A stretch of 64,000 nucleotides of DNA from Viridothelium virens (GCA_010094025.1 ML991780.1:248001-312000), one strand, 5' to 3'; counted from the stretch's first letter, positions 36,249 through 47,599 are shown. The notes: a model not told the origin generated them from the letters alone. Translations and numbers: made by a program.

Positions 36249-37923
36249 TTTCGCCAAGACAAACTTTCAATGTCAGGTTCTAGAGACCTTCGGGTTGCAA
36301 GGCGCCCTGTAGTGTCGGGATGTACAGAGTACGTAGAAGCGAAAGGGTTTCAGAAGTTGGAAGGCCCCAGAGGTCGTAAGGGTAGTAAGGTTTGCTTCAG
36401 AATGACGTCGCAAGCGAACACAAAAGCTTCGGGAGGACCGCGTAGGATGACAAGCCACAGCGACCGGGGCAGACGTGCTTGGTGTGAGGCTGGGATGCTA
36501 TCCAGGCGAGCGGATTGGCTTGGCGACAAGTCCAATGTGCAAAGAAGCTAGAAACGGGTCCACAAGAGGGCTAGACGAGCCCAGAATGAGGAGGTCGCAG
36601 CTTTAGTCCGGTGATGGTATCGACGTCATTTCCCGACTTCGACTAAGAATCCGGAGTATCGCATCGAGGACCACCCCATCACCCCATCACCATTGCCACT
36701 CTCATTGGTCCCATTCAGCTGCATCTGTACTTCCGCCATCTCCCGCTTGGCCCAGACATAACATCTGTGATGCAAAAGTATCATGCACTAAGCTATCGCG
36801 AGGACATTGTGTGACCTTCGACGCTATCTCTCTAAGATCAGCGGCGTATTCTTCCGGACCTGGCTAACGTCTGAATCTACCAAGCTTGCAAAACCTAAAA
36901 ACGTAAATATCATTCCCGACTTCCTGGGAAAAAGGTATGGAAAGTTTCCGCACGGAATCTGGGATGAAGACCTTTCTCTTCGCCACTCTGTCATACTTCT
37001 CCAATCTTAAATCTTGTTTGAACTGTGCTTCCAAAAGTCCCTTACTTCGCGCTCTCCTCTTACTGTAAAGTTTGCGCAGTCACACGTTCTGCTCTGCGTT
37101 CTTTCGTCTTGCAAATCTCTTCACGATCTAAACGTTAGACGATGGCACGGAGCTGATATGTATCGTTACGCGATCAGACAAGAGTGTGCGAGAATGGCCG
37201 CTGTGGCATTGGACCATTCGAAACTGCAGTTAGTTAGGAACCCAGGTCTTGGTCTTGGGCTGAGCTCTTGTGCGCGAACTAATCCTACGTTATGCTAAGG
37301 TATTCGTATCTTTCCACTTCGTGAGTCACGGTGCTCGCGTATATTTTATACCCAAGAGTATCAAAGTTGAGCTCAGTGTACAGTGCAAAATCTGCTTTGC
37401 CCTACCCTTCTTCTGTTCCTTACTCAACTGACTGGCCTAGTGCCCTAGTGGCCTTCATGGAAACCGATACTGGCGGCAAACAAATGGCCATGGATACTCT
37501 GATTGTCACCGTACCTGTCCCCGCCGTTCAGTCAGACGGCGACATTATATCGGCAACACCGCTAGACCCACTTGACTAGCTTCCCTTCAAGCATTAATCC
37601 TGCAGGGTGATCGACCTGTAGACGCGCCGAACTACTTTCGCCGAGATCTGTGTTCAGCATTCGTGGCTGCGCATTCGCCTACACACTACTCATGGGAGGA
37701 ATGATATCCGTCCTGGTAGCGACGAGCTGGGCTCACACGTCGTTATGATCGCTTGATCAGTTTGCTGGGATACGGAGTAAGACAATGAACATCAATAAGA
37801 TGTTTCCGCTCGGCTCGGGATGTATTTGTCATAATGGTGCTACCGGAGGAAGCAAAATTGCGATACTTCAGTGTTACTCCTGCGTGCCTGTACAAGCGTC
37901 GGAGTGATATCGCAATCTACTTT

Positions 37924-38019
37924 CCTTACCGCGGTCGGGCGGTTCCTCAACCGGTAATCAATACAATGTTACCTTAATTCTACTGTTATGACCATTTTGG
38001 CCCATGTTAAGGCGGCTCG
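37924..38019. mobile_element. Half copy (single arm) of a foldback/MITE-like element
   Basis: From CCTTACCGCGGTCGGG to CCCATGTTAAGGCGGC this closely matches the reverse complement of the right arm of the element at 40883-41063, with scattered differences. The second arm is absent, so it is a remnant. It does not code for a protein. Confidence 0.7.
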
Positions 38020-39144
38020 TGGTAAAATTGACTTGCAACGCGACTAAACAGCTAAATGCAACCAGATCGAGCTACCCATAGCGGCGTACCACGGACAATA
38101 GGAGAATATCTCGTGAACAGAATCAGAGGAAAATAGAAGCAGCGAACGGAATAAAACTCCGCAATTTCGCCTGCAATGTCTCTTAAATTTCATCTGAAGC
38201 TTTAGAAAAATGGAAAGGTTATGACATGCATGGTAAATTTTTCCCCAGAACTGACGAGGTTTGCCGAGGTTCTCTAGTGCAATTGTTTGATGAGATCATT
38301 TGATAAGGTTCAAATATGCCTCCTGGATGATGTTTTCGACAGTGAGGCTCTGGAGCGAATTTATAGTTCTCCGGAAGGCATGTGTGGCATTCTGAGAGAT
38401 TTTTGAAGACAGTCAAGGGACTTTGATAGACCTACGCTTCATACTGTCGAGTGAACAGCTAGAGTTGATTTCCTTGACCACCTTCCTGCACCTACCTAAG
38501 GCTCTCAATCTGTCCACAACAAGCATGCTGTGCAGTATGCACGTTGGAGTAGCAGCGGTGGCAAATGAAGCTATTCGCCACAAAGACAACATAAATCGTC
38601 GCAATGTCTTTTCAGGAAGCAAACTAGTAATCAGACTTGACAGGACTCCTGAAACAGCACGGTGAGCATCAGGTTGCGTCCGAGGCCTAACAATTACATG
38701 GGACGGAACGCGCCGAGCTTACAGCATTTCCCTGCGTCCGACGCCTACTACCCTACACCTAAGTATGGTGGCCTTTATGAAGTTATCTAAGCCTATTCGA
38801 GAGATCTGCCCAAGGATCTTGACGAGTCAAAACCGAAGGTATGACTCCACAATCCTCCAGATTAGCTTCCTAGATAGCGATTTTCATCACTCTGTATGAG
38901 AGCACGCTAATGCAAGTTGTAGACGTCGGGCGCAGAAAGATGCTGTAGTCTTCATTAGTTACGTATATACGACAAAACGAATCGCGAGCGGAGCTCCAGT
39001 ACTTCGTACTTCCATCTCTTACCAAGGGAGTGCGCTCTTGAGACGACACGGGGTACCATACCTCCCAGTTCCTCTCCTAATTCCAGGCCATGCATACTCG
39101 GGTCCACCGATAAGGAACTGCAGTAGCGCGTGTTGGCTGTGTAC

Positions 39145-39159
39145 TCGGTACTCCGTACC
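39145..39159. repeat. Short perfect inverted repeat CGGTAC-TCC-GTACCG
   Basis: Six-base arms with a three-base loop in the gene-poor region, about 350 bases upstream of the mucin-like gene. Similar GTAC-rich motifs occur nearby. Confidence 0.4.
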
Positions 39160-39511
39160 GCGTATCATAATTCTGAAAGCTTTGACGATATGCTAGTATC
39201 CGGGAGGGTCAAAGGGCGAATCGTTAGCCTCTTATGGTTGATTGGGTGTCGCCCTGTACGTCCCTCTAACGCCCAATTTAATTCTATCACCCTTCTCAGC
39301 CCCAGTCGGTTGATAGACGAGCCCTCGGAAGCCTATAACTCGCAATTCGACATGTCGCCCAAGGCTGAAACCTTGACCTCGGCCGTCCTAATGAATACCC
39401 TCTTCAACGCTTCTCTCTTCAACCCTCAGCCTTGTGGCTATTCATCCTCGATCCTAATGCTGCGCTGTACACATAGGACGGGAGAAGGCATCAGAATTCT
39501 CTGATAGCACC

Positions 39512-40560
39512 ATGTCCGATTCTTCTACAACTGCCACGGTCCCTCTCACTACTATCTTCACACCTCCACCGTCATGTTCGTCTGCATGGACCTATGAAGC
39601 CGACAGCTATAATCTCCTACCATTTACCTTACTACTCCAAAATGCTGTCGATGTCAATACTCCCTGCTTCCCCCCCAACTTCTCCGCCAACGGCCGGGCA
39701 TTCGCGTTGCAAGTCTACAGTCCAGGATGGTGTCCACATGGATATACCTCTGCCTCATTCAATGGCTTCAGAGGCACCACTACAGCGGTTTGCTGCCAAA
39801 GGTAAGCCTCCTAATTCTGTGCTCCAAGAGATCCCACTCACATCGTTTCAGCAACTTCTTCTACACGACTAGCACCAGTCCACAAGCCGACGGCAACACG
39901 CTCCTGTTCACTGGCTGTATCAGCTCTTACGGTAGCTCCACTTCTGTCCTCAGTCGCTCGGGCTCCGTCGCCACTGCAAGCGCATCCGTCGGTCCTGGCA
40001 CCCTCTGGGGCCAGCCTATTACCGTCATGAACGAAGCCAGCGACCTCTCCCTCTACTCAACAACAACGTCCATAGCAACGACGACCAGTCAAACTGCCAT
40101 TCCTACTGCAACACGCGCCTCTCCCGCGCAGACCTCCGCGCAGACATCCGCGCAGACCTCCGCTCAGGCCTCTGTCCTTGCCTCCACATCTTCACCGTCC
40201 CCTTCCCAGTCTTCGGGTCTCTCCTCTGGCGCCGCTGCCGGCATCGGTGTCGGCGTCGCCATCGCCGTCATCGCTCTCATCTCACTCGCAGTGTTCTTCT
40301 GGTGGCGTAGAAGACGTGTACGAGAACGGCCTCAGGAGCCCGAGCTCGATGGGCGACAAGTACCTCCTATGAGTGCAACGAGACCGACGATACCGCCACA
40401 AGAACTCGACACTTCGAATGCGAGACAGGAGCTCGAGGGATCCTATGCCCCGGTCAAGAATGTGCGAGGGAACGAGGAAAATAGGTCACCCCATGAACAC
40501 ACTCGAGCGCAGGGATGGAGACCGAAGACAATAGGACCGCCGAGCGAGTTACCCACGTGA
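39512..40560 (+). CDS. Mucin-like single-pass membrane protein, 2 exons
   Basis: Exons 39512-39801 and 39852-40560 give 332 residues. The extracellular part holds several Cys residues (SCSSAWTYE, TPCFPPNF, GWCPHGYTSASF, TAVCCQ), then a Ser/Thr/Ala-rich region suited to O-glycosylation with four tandem AQ[TA]S units (DNA about 40120-40170). One transmembrane helix (GIGVGVAIAVIALISLAVFF) is followed by a WWRRRR stop-transfer and a hydrophilic cytoplasmic tail. The plan resembles Wsc/Mid2-type cell-wall sensors, but no WSC domain is seen. No classical signal peptide is evident at the chosen start, so an upstream exon or start is possible. Confidence 0.8.
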
Positions 40561-41406
40561 GAGTCCTGTGGTCTCAAAAACAAAAACTTTCGATTCAGAT
40601 AATGTAAATATGGAATGTACAATAATAGTTTTCAATATCCATTGGAAAGCGTTATCAAGTGGAGCATAGAGCCCGATACGAGCTATTAAAAATCAGTGAA
40701 CCATATCCAGAGCCGGAAAGTGGCCTTTATGTGTACTCCAATGAACCCGGCAAGGGACTCAGAAAAGGGCGGTAACTTTGTATTCAAGATAAAGTCCTAG
40801 ATTCAAGTTCCAGACTGCCTAAGATTAATAAGGGATCATTTCAGCTGGATTTCATAGATCAGAAATAGGGGATTGGCAACTACCTTACCGCGGAGTGGGG
40901 GGTTTTCAACTGGTAATAAATACAATGTTAACTTGATTTTGCAGTCATGACCATATTGGGCCATGTCAACGCCACCTTAACATGGGCCAACATGGTCATA
41001 ACAGTAAAGTTGAAACAACATTTTGTATATTACCGTTTGAGGAGCCCCCCGACCGCGGTAAGGTAATTATGTAAGACTGGTATTGCGGCACTGGTCATCG
41101 GGTAAAGGACATCTCAAGCCCAGCCATCTGTGAATTCTTCGTCTTAGAGACGATGCGCATAGCTCCTTTGCCTCATTCATCGTAAACATCAGAATTCGCA
41201 GTGTGATGCTCTGCCGATCCTCTATGATTGTTTATGTCAAACACTAGCAGAGATAGTCACCGCTCAAAAAGATGCGCTAGAAGTACCTTAGTGTCTCCTT
41301 GTTTACTGGATCTATTGCCGAACAGTGCCTCTGGGAGTATCATGCAACACAAAAAAGAGATAATTCACGCCATCTGTGACAAGTCCGCGGGTGGAACACC
41401 TCTCTT
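40561..41406. other. Convergent intergenic region carrying a MITE
   Basis: Between the 3' ends of the mucin-like gene and the phosphatidylserine synthase gene. Apart from the foldback element at 40883-41063, nothing is recognised. Confidence 0.5.
40883..41063. mobile_element. MITE-like foldback element, 181 bases, TA-flanked
   Basis: Termini CCTTACCGCGG and CCGCGGTAAGG are perfect inverted repeats, and similarity between the arms continues for about 90 bases to the centre, so the whole element can fold back. TA lies directly outside both ends (40881-40882 and 41064-41065), as expected for a Tc1/mariner-type target duplication. It has no coding capacity. A half copy lies at 37924-38019. The superfamily assignment rests on the TA only. 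Confidence 0.75.
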
Positions 41407-42284
41407 TCATGGTTTGGGAATATGTAATGTCTTGCTGACCATAAGACACCCATGCCCGACAAAGAGGAAAACAATAGGATGGAACTCGAATAGACTGCCC
41501 TGCAACATTGTCCCGAAGGGCACATTCTCATGTACCCAGCCTTGCGAAACCCAGTAGGCCATGAGCGCAGCTATTGAGAGTGACGTCGGGATCGGCGTCC
41601 CTTCGAAGAATTTCGATTTGCCAGTTGCATCTTTTGGTAGCGTCGAAACGGTGACGTTGAAACGTGCCAGGCGAGTGAGACCACAAAGAACGAAGAAAGT
41701 GAGCAGGAGATGGTCAAGTGGCGTACGCAGCCCGATCGCGAATGCAGTCGCTGCAGGGGAAATACCAAATGACACCTGCCTTTCAGGTTAGAGACCCTTA
41801 CATGATTTTGAATTGAAGGTAGAATGTACCAGGTCTGCAAGGGAGTCCAGTTCCTGTCCCATTAATGAAGACTTCTTCCTCCATCTTGCCACTCTTCCAT
41901 CCATGAAGTCGAAGAAGAGGCCGACTGGCATGAAGGCCAGAGCAGCCCAGAGGTTTCCATAATCGGTTGGTGAGCCTATACAATAGCGCAACGCAGAGAA
42001 AATAGACATGACACCACAGAAGCCTTTCTGTATTAGCAGCGGTCGAATGAATCCTCTCGTTGATTTCTCTTTTACCATTAAGCTCAGTGACGAGGTCAGC
42101 CAGATGAAGTGCTCTGACCATGGAGAAATGTCCGTTGTCTTCAGCCAGCAACCTGGCTTGCTTTTTCTGGGCTTCGAAGTTTTTAGCACAGTCCCAGAAC
42201 TGAGTGGGAGTACCTACGGTCTTCCCGAGCACCGTCTGTATTCTCCTTCACATCGCCATTGGTGGCATTCACTCTGCGAGACAT
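41407..42284 (-). CDS. CHO1: CDP-diacylglycerol-serine O-phosphatidyltransferase (phosphatidylserine synthase), 4 exons
   Basis: Exons (minus strand) 42214-42284, 42076-42152, 41830-42023 and 41407-41775 give 236 residues. The enzyme makes phosphatidylserine from CDP-diacylglycerol and L-serine in the ER. The CDP-alcohol phosphotransferase signature DGx2ARx8Gx3Dx3D is complete in [20 protein letters not shown] followed by LAD. Neighbouring family blocks are [19 protein letters not shown] and [10 protein letters not shown]. The end KTLHIPKP is typical. Splice phases all fit; in intron 1 the donor at 42213 rather than 42218 restores [15 protein letters not shown]. It is somewhat shorter than yeast Cho1 (276) because the N-terminus is short. 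Confidence 0.92.
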
Positions 42285-42699
42285 ATCCCACGGCTGTGAA
42301 CTGCCTCTTTTCAGCGTTGTGTCTTTTCGTTCACGGCAGAAACCTCTAGAATAGGTTATCGAAGACGGAATCACCGTATATGGGAGTAGCAAAAGTGCTA
42401 GTAAAAGGCGGAAACCAAGTAATAGAGAAAAGAGATCTTGTTTTAGAGTCGCGCTTGCAATTTTGGTGTTCTTGGAAACGCTCCCGAACCGACGTCATCG
42501 GTCTAGAATCCATTCGGCTGTTTGCAGGAAGCACAAACTCAGATTGCTGCAACTGCGTCCATTTTGAATACATGAGGGTAAGGTAGGAGGTACATTGCCC
42601 TGTAAAACTTATTTTACGACGTCTCCTCGTTTTCTGAATTACAGGTAGCGTGAACATGGCTCTTCCGAATCGACTTGACGGCAGGCTTCATGTAGACTA

Positions 42700-42812
42700 C
42701 GAGATACGCTCCTGAGAGCCCAAGCAGCCCATGGGTTCACGACAATAAGCACTCGAATTGGTGCTTATTGTCCTGTCCCAATGGGCAGCTTGAGCTCTCA
42801 GAAGCCTCTCGA
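42700..42812. repeat. Long imperfect inverted repeat (hairpin) upstream of CHO1
   Basis: A perfect 12-base core stem (GACAATAAGCAC at 42741-42752, GTGCTTATTGTC at 42761-42772) encloses an 8-base loop. Outside it, CTGAGAGCCCAAGCAGCCCAT pairs imperfectly with ATGGGCAGCTTGAGCTCTCAG, so the arms reach about 50 bases each. It could be a short foldback transposon remnant or a transcribed hairpin. Confidence 0.65.
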
Positions 42813-42824
42813 GTGGGTTAATAT

Positions 42825-42840
42825 GGTTCAATATTGAACC
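42825..42840. repeat. Perfect 16-base palindrome
   Basis: GGTTCAATATTGAACC reads the same on both strands. It lies just outside the long hairpin. It might be a binding site for a dimeric factor; no factor is identified. Confidence 0.5.
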
Positions 42841-43083
42841 TGGCATCACGTTACGGCTTGACGCTCTTTGCAATGGGAAATGCCAGAGTGTCATTGCAGA
42901 TTTGCTTCATATGCTCAAGTCGCTATTGGGGTATCTGTGCAGAATCCCTTCCCAATTCCATCCTTCCTCCAACGCCGTAACATGTCTGATGATGACTTTT
43001 GCCGCCGAGCAAGTCAAGCACTGAGCACGACTCGCTGGGATTTTTCCTTGAACGCCGAGTGAAACCATGCTCCATGATGCGAC

Positions 43084-43959
43084 TTAGCGACGGCCAGGGC
43101 CGCTGAACCCCCTTCCACCACGACCTCCCCCACGACCGCCTCGGTTGGGTGTGAATCCTCCACCGCCACGACCACGAGGAGCCCCACCACGAAATCCACC
43201 TCTGCCACCAAAACCACCACGGCCACGCGGTCCTCCACGACCACCTCGTGCGCCGCCGCGCTCGCCCTTGGGTTTCTTGGCCTTCGGAGCGCCTGTAGAT
43301 ATCAGTCAGTGTCCGAATCTGGGGTATGATTACTCGTTGGGGAGTATACCTGGAGGTGGTTCAGGCTTGGGGAGGAATCTAAAATAATTAGCACATCTGG
43401 TAGACTAGATGTTTTCTGACAGCAACTAACCTTTCGATTGGCAAGAGTTTCTCGGGAGCCATATAGAATTTATCTTCAAGTTTGAATGACTTTGCTTGGA
43501 TGCCGGAGGATGGCTTCACCGTGAAGAGTGTGCTGCTGATAGATCCGAGGATCTCTTCGATGCGGCCAACGGAGGTCTGTAAGGGTCATCAATTAGGTGT
43601 GGCAACGTTCGAAGTGATTGAAACTTTGCACACCTTATTCTCGAGATAGACGAACCCATTGAACATGGGAATCTTTGCTTGGTTGATCAAGCGACAGAGC
43701 ATTTCGCCCTCGACTTCGTGCATGAAGCTTCCGACCGCTGTCTTCTATGAGCGAGACATGATGATTCAGAGTCTTGTTCACATACCAACGATCGTATCTG
43801 GAGGGCCGAAGCTCGGTTGAAAACCACCACCACGACCTAGATCGAATATTAGTGGTGGGCTTTCGCATCTTCAAAGGTCAACAAACCGCCGCGACCACCG
43901 CCGCGCGAGAAGCCTCGACCGCCACCGCCACTGAAATTGCCACGACCGCGTTGGGACAT
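43084..43959 (-). CDS. GAR1: H/ACA snoRNP protein Gar1, 6 exons
   Basis: Exons (minus strand) 43887-43959, 43786-43836, 43634-43737, 43431-43576, 43350-43378 and 43084-43292 give 203 residues, the usual Gar1 size. Gar1 is a core protein of H/ACA particles that guide rRNA pseudouridylation in the nucleolus. N- and C-terminal Gly/Arg-rich (RGG) tails flank the central core, with PPDTIV, SFMHEVEGEMLCR, IPMFNGFVYLENK and VGRIEEILGSI. The gene is intron-dense, with a 29-base exon 5; phases agree throughout. It is divergent from threonyl-tRNA synthetase with 361 bases between starts, an arrangement that could co-regulate two translation-related genes. Confidence 0.93.
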
Positions 43960-44320
43960 GCTGCTCGCGATGTACACGCGTCGTGCTTCACGATCTTTGC
44001 TCCGTGGTATGATAGAAAGAGTAGCGCCGCGGTGGAGAGTTTGGAGCAAGACCTTAAGTGAAGCTTTCGGCCGCCTTTAGAGCCAATCAGCATCGGTAAA
44101 GCCCGCCGGACAAACTATATTCCTGGCATATGACTCGCATGCAAGACCCATATAGAGTCACCCCACAATTCGTGTTCAGTGGGCATCATCCATAGTACTA
44201 ATTTCATTCAATGACACAAAGTGGCTGACTTGACACTGGTTGAATGACAAGTATCCTTGAGTGCTGTTCTCGAACTTCTACGATTGCCCTACTGTTTCTG
44301 TCAATTGGAAGCAATTGGAA
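43960..44320. promoter_or_regulatory. Divergent promoter between GAR1 and the threonyl-tRNA synthetase gene
   Basis: A 361-base gap between head-to-head start codons. No strong motif is recognised. Confidence 0.4.
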
Positions 44321-46949
44321 ATGGAGACCGCAAAAGACGTTGTAGATGGCGTCAAAGACGCTGCTGAAGGTGTCAAAAATATGAGCGTCTCAGACAAACA
44401 GAAGAGTGGCAAGAAAGATAAGAAAAAGGATGCTGAAACTGGGACTGGATCCAAGCGTCCACTGGAATTGCAACCTCGGCCAGAATATCTTGACCACCGT
44501 CTCAAGGTCTTTGACGCCGTGAAAGCTCGACAGGATGAGGAACTCGCAAAGAAGCCCCAGGAACCCATCAATGTCACTCTCGACAACGGACGTATTGAAA
44601 TCGGACAATCATGGATTACAAAGCCGGGCGATATTGCCAGATCTATTAGCAAGTCTTTGTATGAACGTACGGTGATAGCAAGAGTCGATGGTAACCTATG
44701 GGACTTAGAACGACCATTAGAGGAGAGCTGCCGGCTAGAACTTCTGGATTTTGAGCATCCAGAAGGAAAAAAGGTCTTCTGGCACAGCAGTGCCCATGTA
44801 CTGGGAGAAGCTTCGGAACGAAGGTTCGGCTGCGATCTGTGCAATGGACCACCGATCGATACTGGATTCTATTATGATATGGCGTTGCCAAACTCAGAAG
44901 TAGTGCAGACCTCAGACTGGAAGCCATTGGTGGATATAGCACAGAAAGCTATCAAGGATAAAGCTCCCTTCCAAAGGCTGACCCTGACGAAAGCGGAACT
45001 ACAAGAAATGTTCAAGAACAACAAGTACAAGCTTCATCTTATTGACCAAAGAATTAAGGATGGAGAGAGCACTACTGTATACCGCTCGGGAGTTTTTATT
45101 GACTTGTGCCGGGGACCACATGTTCCCAACACTGGTCGTATAAAGTCCTTTGACATTCTTCGTTCATCGGCTTCTTACTTCCTCGGAGACCAGAATAACG
45201 ACTCTGTACAGCGAATTTATGGGGTCTCCTTTCCGGATAAGAAGCAAATGGAAGAACACAAGAAATATCTTGAGGAGGCCGCAAAGCGAGATCACCGAAA
45301 AATTGGCAAAGACCAAGAACTCTTTTTCTTCCATGAGCAATCCCCCGGCTCTTGCTTCTTCCTTCCTCATGGCACGATAATTCTGAACTCTCTCATGAAA
45401 TTCCTTAGGAGCGAATATTGGCAAAGAGGCTACCAGGAAGTACAATCTCCGAATGCATTCAATTCCGATCTTTGGAAACGTAGCGGACATTGGGCACATT
45501 ACAAAGATGATGGAAGTATTCTCCTACAATATGTAGAGCTAGACGTCGCTAATTGTGTAGATGTTCACGTTCGAGATCGAGAAAGACCAGTGGGCACTGA
45601 AGCCAATGAATTGCCCTGGGCATTGTCTTGTGTTCGGGCACCGAGAACGCTCATATCGCGAGCTACCTATTCGAATGGCGGAATTCGGTGTCCTCCATCG
45701 CAATGAGGCTTCGGGAGCACTTAGTGGTCTGACCAGAGTGAGAAGATTTGTGCAGGACGACACCCATATTTTCTGCACCGACGACCAAATTGAAGAAGAG
45801 ATTCAGGGGTTATTCGACTTCTTGCGTACTGTATACGGAAGATTTGGCTTCACGTTCAAGTTGAAGCTGTCCACTCGCCCCGATCAATTTCTAGGCGAAA
45901 TTTCAGCGTGGGACGTCGCGGAGGAAAGGCTCAAAAAGGCACTGGACGAGTTCACCGCCAAGGGTGGTTCCTCGTGGGAACTTAATCCAGGAGATGGCGC
46001 ATTCTATGGACCTAAGATTGATGTTACAATTTCAGACGCCTTGAAGCGCGACTTTCAATGTGCCACGATCCAGGTTCGTTCTACTCCCTGCCCTCCATAT
46101 CGCTTTCCCTTCACCCTGCCTCCCTTTTTTCTGGTGTGTATGCAAGACAATACCAAGTTCTGAAAATTTGAGATATAGCTCGACTTCCAATTACCCCAGC
46201 AATTCAACCTCGAGTACATGAAGCCCGAAGGTTCCGCTGGATCGAAAGAGAAAACCGAGGACACCACTGCACATGAAGTCCCTAAACCTGCAACGGAAGC
46301 AGCAGCGGAACAGAAGAAAGAGCAATACCGAAAACCCTTGACTGCAGGGTGTGCACGTCCAGTTATGATCCACCGAGCCATCTGTGGCAGTTTCGAGCGC
46401 TTCGTAAGTTCTCTCCCTTGTATCATCCGAACGAATCCTGACTCACCTTAACTCCAAGATCGCGATCTTAACGGAGCACTTCGCTGGTAAATGGCCATTC
46501 TGGCTGAGTCCAAGACAGATACTGGTCGTGCCAGTGATGCCTTCAGCAAACGATTACGTTTTGGAAGTGCAGAGGATTTTCAGGCAGAGGGAGATGCATG
46601 CAGATGTTGATATAAGTGGCAACACTTTGCAGAAGCAAGTACTCGCTATGAGGTAGTCGAATTCAACATCATGACTGACTAGCCAATCACTCTTTAGGAA
46701 AATTCGCAGTGGCCAACTTCAGCAGTACAACTTTATCTTCGGTAAGCGCCTGTAAGCGGACCTATTAATTTCACCACTTGCTAACTATCAACAGTTGTTG
46801 GCGCCCAGGAGAAGGACAGTCGTACCGTCAATATCCGAAACCGAGATGATCAGTCCACGCAGGCGAAGGGTGAACTCGTTCCCCTTGATGTTGCAATCGA
46901 GCAGTTGTGTGCACTACGGGATAAGCGAGAACTTGTCAACGCGATTTAA
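44321..46949 (+). CDS. THS1: Threonyl-tRNA synthetase, cytosolic, 6 exons with unusual splice donors
   Basis: Exons 44321-45511, 45561-46073, 46179-46403, 46459-46634, 46698-46741 and 46795-46949 give 767 residues. The enzyme charges tRNA-Thr. A Lys-rich N-terminal extension precedes the TGS domain, then the editing domain ([10 protein letters not shown] and CRGPH), the class II catalytic core (motif 2 in [14 protein letters not shown]; motif 3 region [11 protein letters not shown]) and the anticodon-binding domain ([12 protein letters not shown] to NIRNRDD). The core carries a fungal insert of about 50 residues (EGSAGSKEK to ARPVM). Intron 4 begins GCAAGT, a GC-AG intron. Intron 1 must start right after GAT GAT to restore [14 protein letters not shown], but its donor reads GGAAGT instead of GTAAGT. 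Confidence 0.88.
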
Positions 46950-47599
46950 TGAGCAACTTGTGTGGGCAGGGCATGCATCAGATCTTTAGCATTAGGCGTC
47001 AGGATTGAATTCGAGGCGTCGATACGGTACAGGATGAAAACTGCAAGCAGCCGTGCTGGTTACACAACACACCTCAGGCAATGTAGGCGAGAATCACGTG
47101 GACTAGAGCACCTCACTTCTGCACCTCTCCAGCTCTTTTCACATCTTCACTTTCCACTTTTCTTCTGCTGCTAGTGCAGGCTACATATCAATCATGGTGA
47201 GGAGCTGATTGGTCCATAAATTATAAAAAATGTTCGATCTCACTACTGCATTGCTATACACACAGTGAGTCGCAGGAACGACACCCCCGCGACTCACGAT
47301 CCACCCACACCGCCCTCTACTAGAATGCTTTCCTTCACTTTGCGTATTCACCTCACTTTCGTTTAAGTGCCTTCGGTTTACTTCCGGGTCCTTTCTCGCT
47401 CTTTTGATCAACCACTTCGCACTCTCTTTATTCACATTCCGCTGCAAATAAAATCCAATCTCAGTCCGACCCTATCTCCTCTAACCCTGTTCTGGGTTTT
47501 GCCATTCTTCAAAGGCCACGGTAAGGTCGACCACTCGACCTTGGCATTTCAGATCATCCTCGGAGTGAAACTTCTTCTTGTTGGCTCGGTCATGCCATC
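46950..47599. other. Promoter region of the RdRP gene, 0.65 kb
   Basis: No gene supported. An A/T-rich TATA-like stretch (AAATTATAAAAAATG, near 47218-47232) and a pyrimidine-rich leader (47300-47590) precede the start at 47600. Confidence 0.45.

Larger units (their letters stand above)
36249..39511. other. Gene-poor region, 3.3 kb
   Basis: No gene supported on either strand. It holds one arm of a foldback element (37924-38019), an inverted repeat CGGTAC-TCC-GTACCG (39145-39159), and several scattered GTAC-containing motifs. Short frames lack recognisable domains. It may be old, decayed repeat sequence. Confidence 0.5.
42285..43083. other. Intergenic region between CHO1 and GAR1, 0.8 kb
   Basis: Both neighbours are on the minus strand, so this is the CHO1 promoter side and the GAR1 3' flank. 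It contains a long imperfect hairpin at 42700-42812 and the palindrome GGTTCAATATTGAACC at 42825-42840. No gene is supported. Confidence 0.5.

Noticed and set aside
40120-40170. Short tandem repeats considered as a CRISPR-like or satellite array
   Set aside because: The 12-base units have no spacers and keep the reading frame (AQTS); they are coding repeats of the mucin-like protein.
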